Positions 62,793 to 64,000 of a stretch of 64,000 bases of DNA are shown here, in pieces. Positions within the stretch are counted from its first letter, which is position 1. Every line of letters begins with the position of its first letter. The notes under the pieces were generated by a model that saw only the letters and a list, made by a program, of their open reading frames with translations, did no database searches and was not told the DNA's origin. The DNA is from Cristatella mucedo (Eukaryota; Bryozoa; Phylactolaemata; Cristatellidae), in NCBI GenBank assembly GCA_009760855.2, contig WPIO01000002.1, positions 14,897,501 through 14,961,500 on the forward strand, read 5' to 3'. Position numbers and translations under genes: made by a program.

Positions 62793-64000
62793 CTGTTCAT
62801 GCAAAAGCCTTGCTCTTTGCATGCATGCATAGGCAGCCCACAACGTTGTGTCAACATGTGCCAAATGTGAGTCGTCAATGCAGTGCTGAAAAATCCCTTG
62901 AGGTAGCTTGATTAAACGGGTGGTCGTTAACAGGGCAGGGTACGGGCTGTTAATTATTGAGAGTTGCAGAGGCGTGGCCGATTGCAGACAGCAAGTCTAG
63001 TGAGAGCAGGTGGAGGTCAAGCAGGGGCCAGCAAGGGATACACGACCCTGGAGCAAAGTTCGGCAGCACAGCATAATCAGTATTAGCAGAAGCAAGGGCA
63101 AAAAAACAGACTGAGCAGCTGACGCCAGCTACGGCAGGAGCAACGGGAGCCGGAGCTTGAGGTTGAGTCTAGTGGAGCAGCTCCGAGTCGGTGCAAGGGA
63201 ACCGCATGTGCAGGCAAGGAATCTGGGAGCTTTGGGGCTACAACCACCTCGTACTGGGCAGAAAACCCTCGGCATACCTCTCATCAAAATGACCGCCTGA
63301 TCAAGATCAGTGTTCAGCATCATAGGCCATCGGTTATCGCTCAAACTAGCCACACAGCTGCAAGCCCGGAATGCTGTCAGTTTTCAGCAGTGGACCTGGG
63401 CAATACAGGGAAAGCCATCAGGCATTCCAGTAACAGTGGTAAAGAAACTAATGCTAACAGGAATAATTCCATGTGTGTCGTAGAGCAGCATCTGTAAGTA
63501 AGTCAAACCAAACAAAACACTTCAAAAAATACAATTCATTTGTATAGCGCCCTAAGAGAACTTACTCTCTATTCAAGCACTTTTGATAAACCATGCGGGA
63601 ACTACTACCCAACATTTGGTAGTGGGCCAGAGTGTAAGCAATTTGCTTTCACTCACGTAAATATACACGAAAACCTTTATCAGAAGCCTAAATGCTTAAA
63701 CTTCATAAGATGCCACTAGCAAATATAGGACTAGAGCAATATGAATGAATTTTAGGAAAGAAAACGATGAAAGAAGCATTTGGTTTTTGCTCGATGCATA
63801 CCTTGGCTTCCTGTTGGACTAATATAATACTTCTATTAACAGCACAAGCAATTTTCTGGAGTTATTCATTCTGCTAGTATCACTAGCAATGCCAGGAAAT
63901 AGCAAATGCTACTTTAACAGCTGACTTATATATCGTTGCTTGCACTACAGGCTGACAGACAAAAAGATTATTGATAAGAAATGGAGAAACTCCGCCAGTC
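62793..64000. other. Upstream coronin-7 intron to window edge
   Basis: No earlier coronin-7 exon could be recognised here, so the exon ending at the 'WDPFD' part must lie beyond 64000. There is an L2 tail at 63528-63592 (-). The minus open frame 63129-63353 is unsupported. Confidence 0.45.
63528..63592 (-). mobile_element. Degraded L2-type tail
   Basis: GTATAGCGCCCTAAGAGAAC and TTACTCTCTATTCAAGCACT match the reverse complement of the family A stem-loop. Confidence 0.6.

Overview
This is a window of an animal nuclear genome, most likely a non-model invertebrate. Genes are broken into short exons by introns of about 70 bp to more than 10 kb, splice sites are GT-AG, and the non-coding space is filled with dead L2-type non-LTR retrotransposons, tRNA-derived SINEs and microsatellites. 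Nothing points to a prokaryote, virus or organelle. The species cannot be named from the sequence.

Layout. (1) About 3.1-21.95 kb, plus strand: a multi-exon gene reconstructed by hand, with TATA box, 5' UTR exon, ATG at 4802, stop at 21906 and AATAAA at 21928. Thirteen coding exons (two more possible) give about 479 residues. Every intron I place is phase 1, and one exon holds ten in-frame 30-bp repeats. I do not recognise the protein. (2) About 24.26-25.43 kb, plus strand: a possible small second phase-1 gene, less certain. (3) About 36.87-62.79 kb, minus strand: the 3' part of a coronin-7 (CORO7/POD-1) gene. Seven exons cover the end of the second beta-propeller, the linker and the C-terminal acidic tail ending SEWDD. 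The 5' part lies beyond the right edge. This is the most secure gene call.

Repeats. L2-type family A has a tail with a conserved stem-loop followed by (ATT)n. Family B ends in (ACATT)n-like sequence. Family C is older. All copies I examined are truncated, frameshifted or both; the most intact are at 51.2-52.5 kb (a 292-codon open frame with the YADD motif) and 28.7-31.8 kb (endonuclease plus RT). A SINE with recognisable pol III A and B boxes occurs at least eight times. From 32.4 to 35.66 kb lies a decayed tandem array with a period near 168 bp, interrupted by two L2 tails and a SINE. Other structures: a nearly perfect 54-bp palindrome in a coronin intron, a 20-bp perfect inverted repeat at 7.4 kb, a (CA)n/(TG)n palindrome, a 14-bp minisatellite and a long (CA)n(TA)n tract.

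Working together: the plus-strand genes and coronin-7 converge near 36.8 kb and share no visible function. Gene models come from splice consensus, open frame and phase continuity only; coronin-7 also has recognisable homology.
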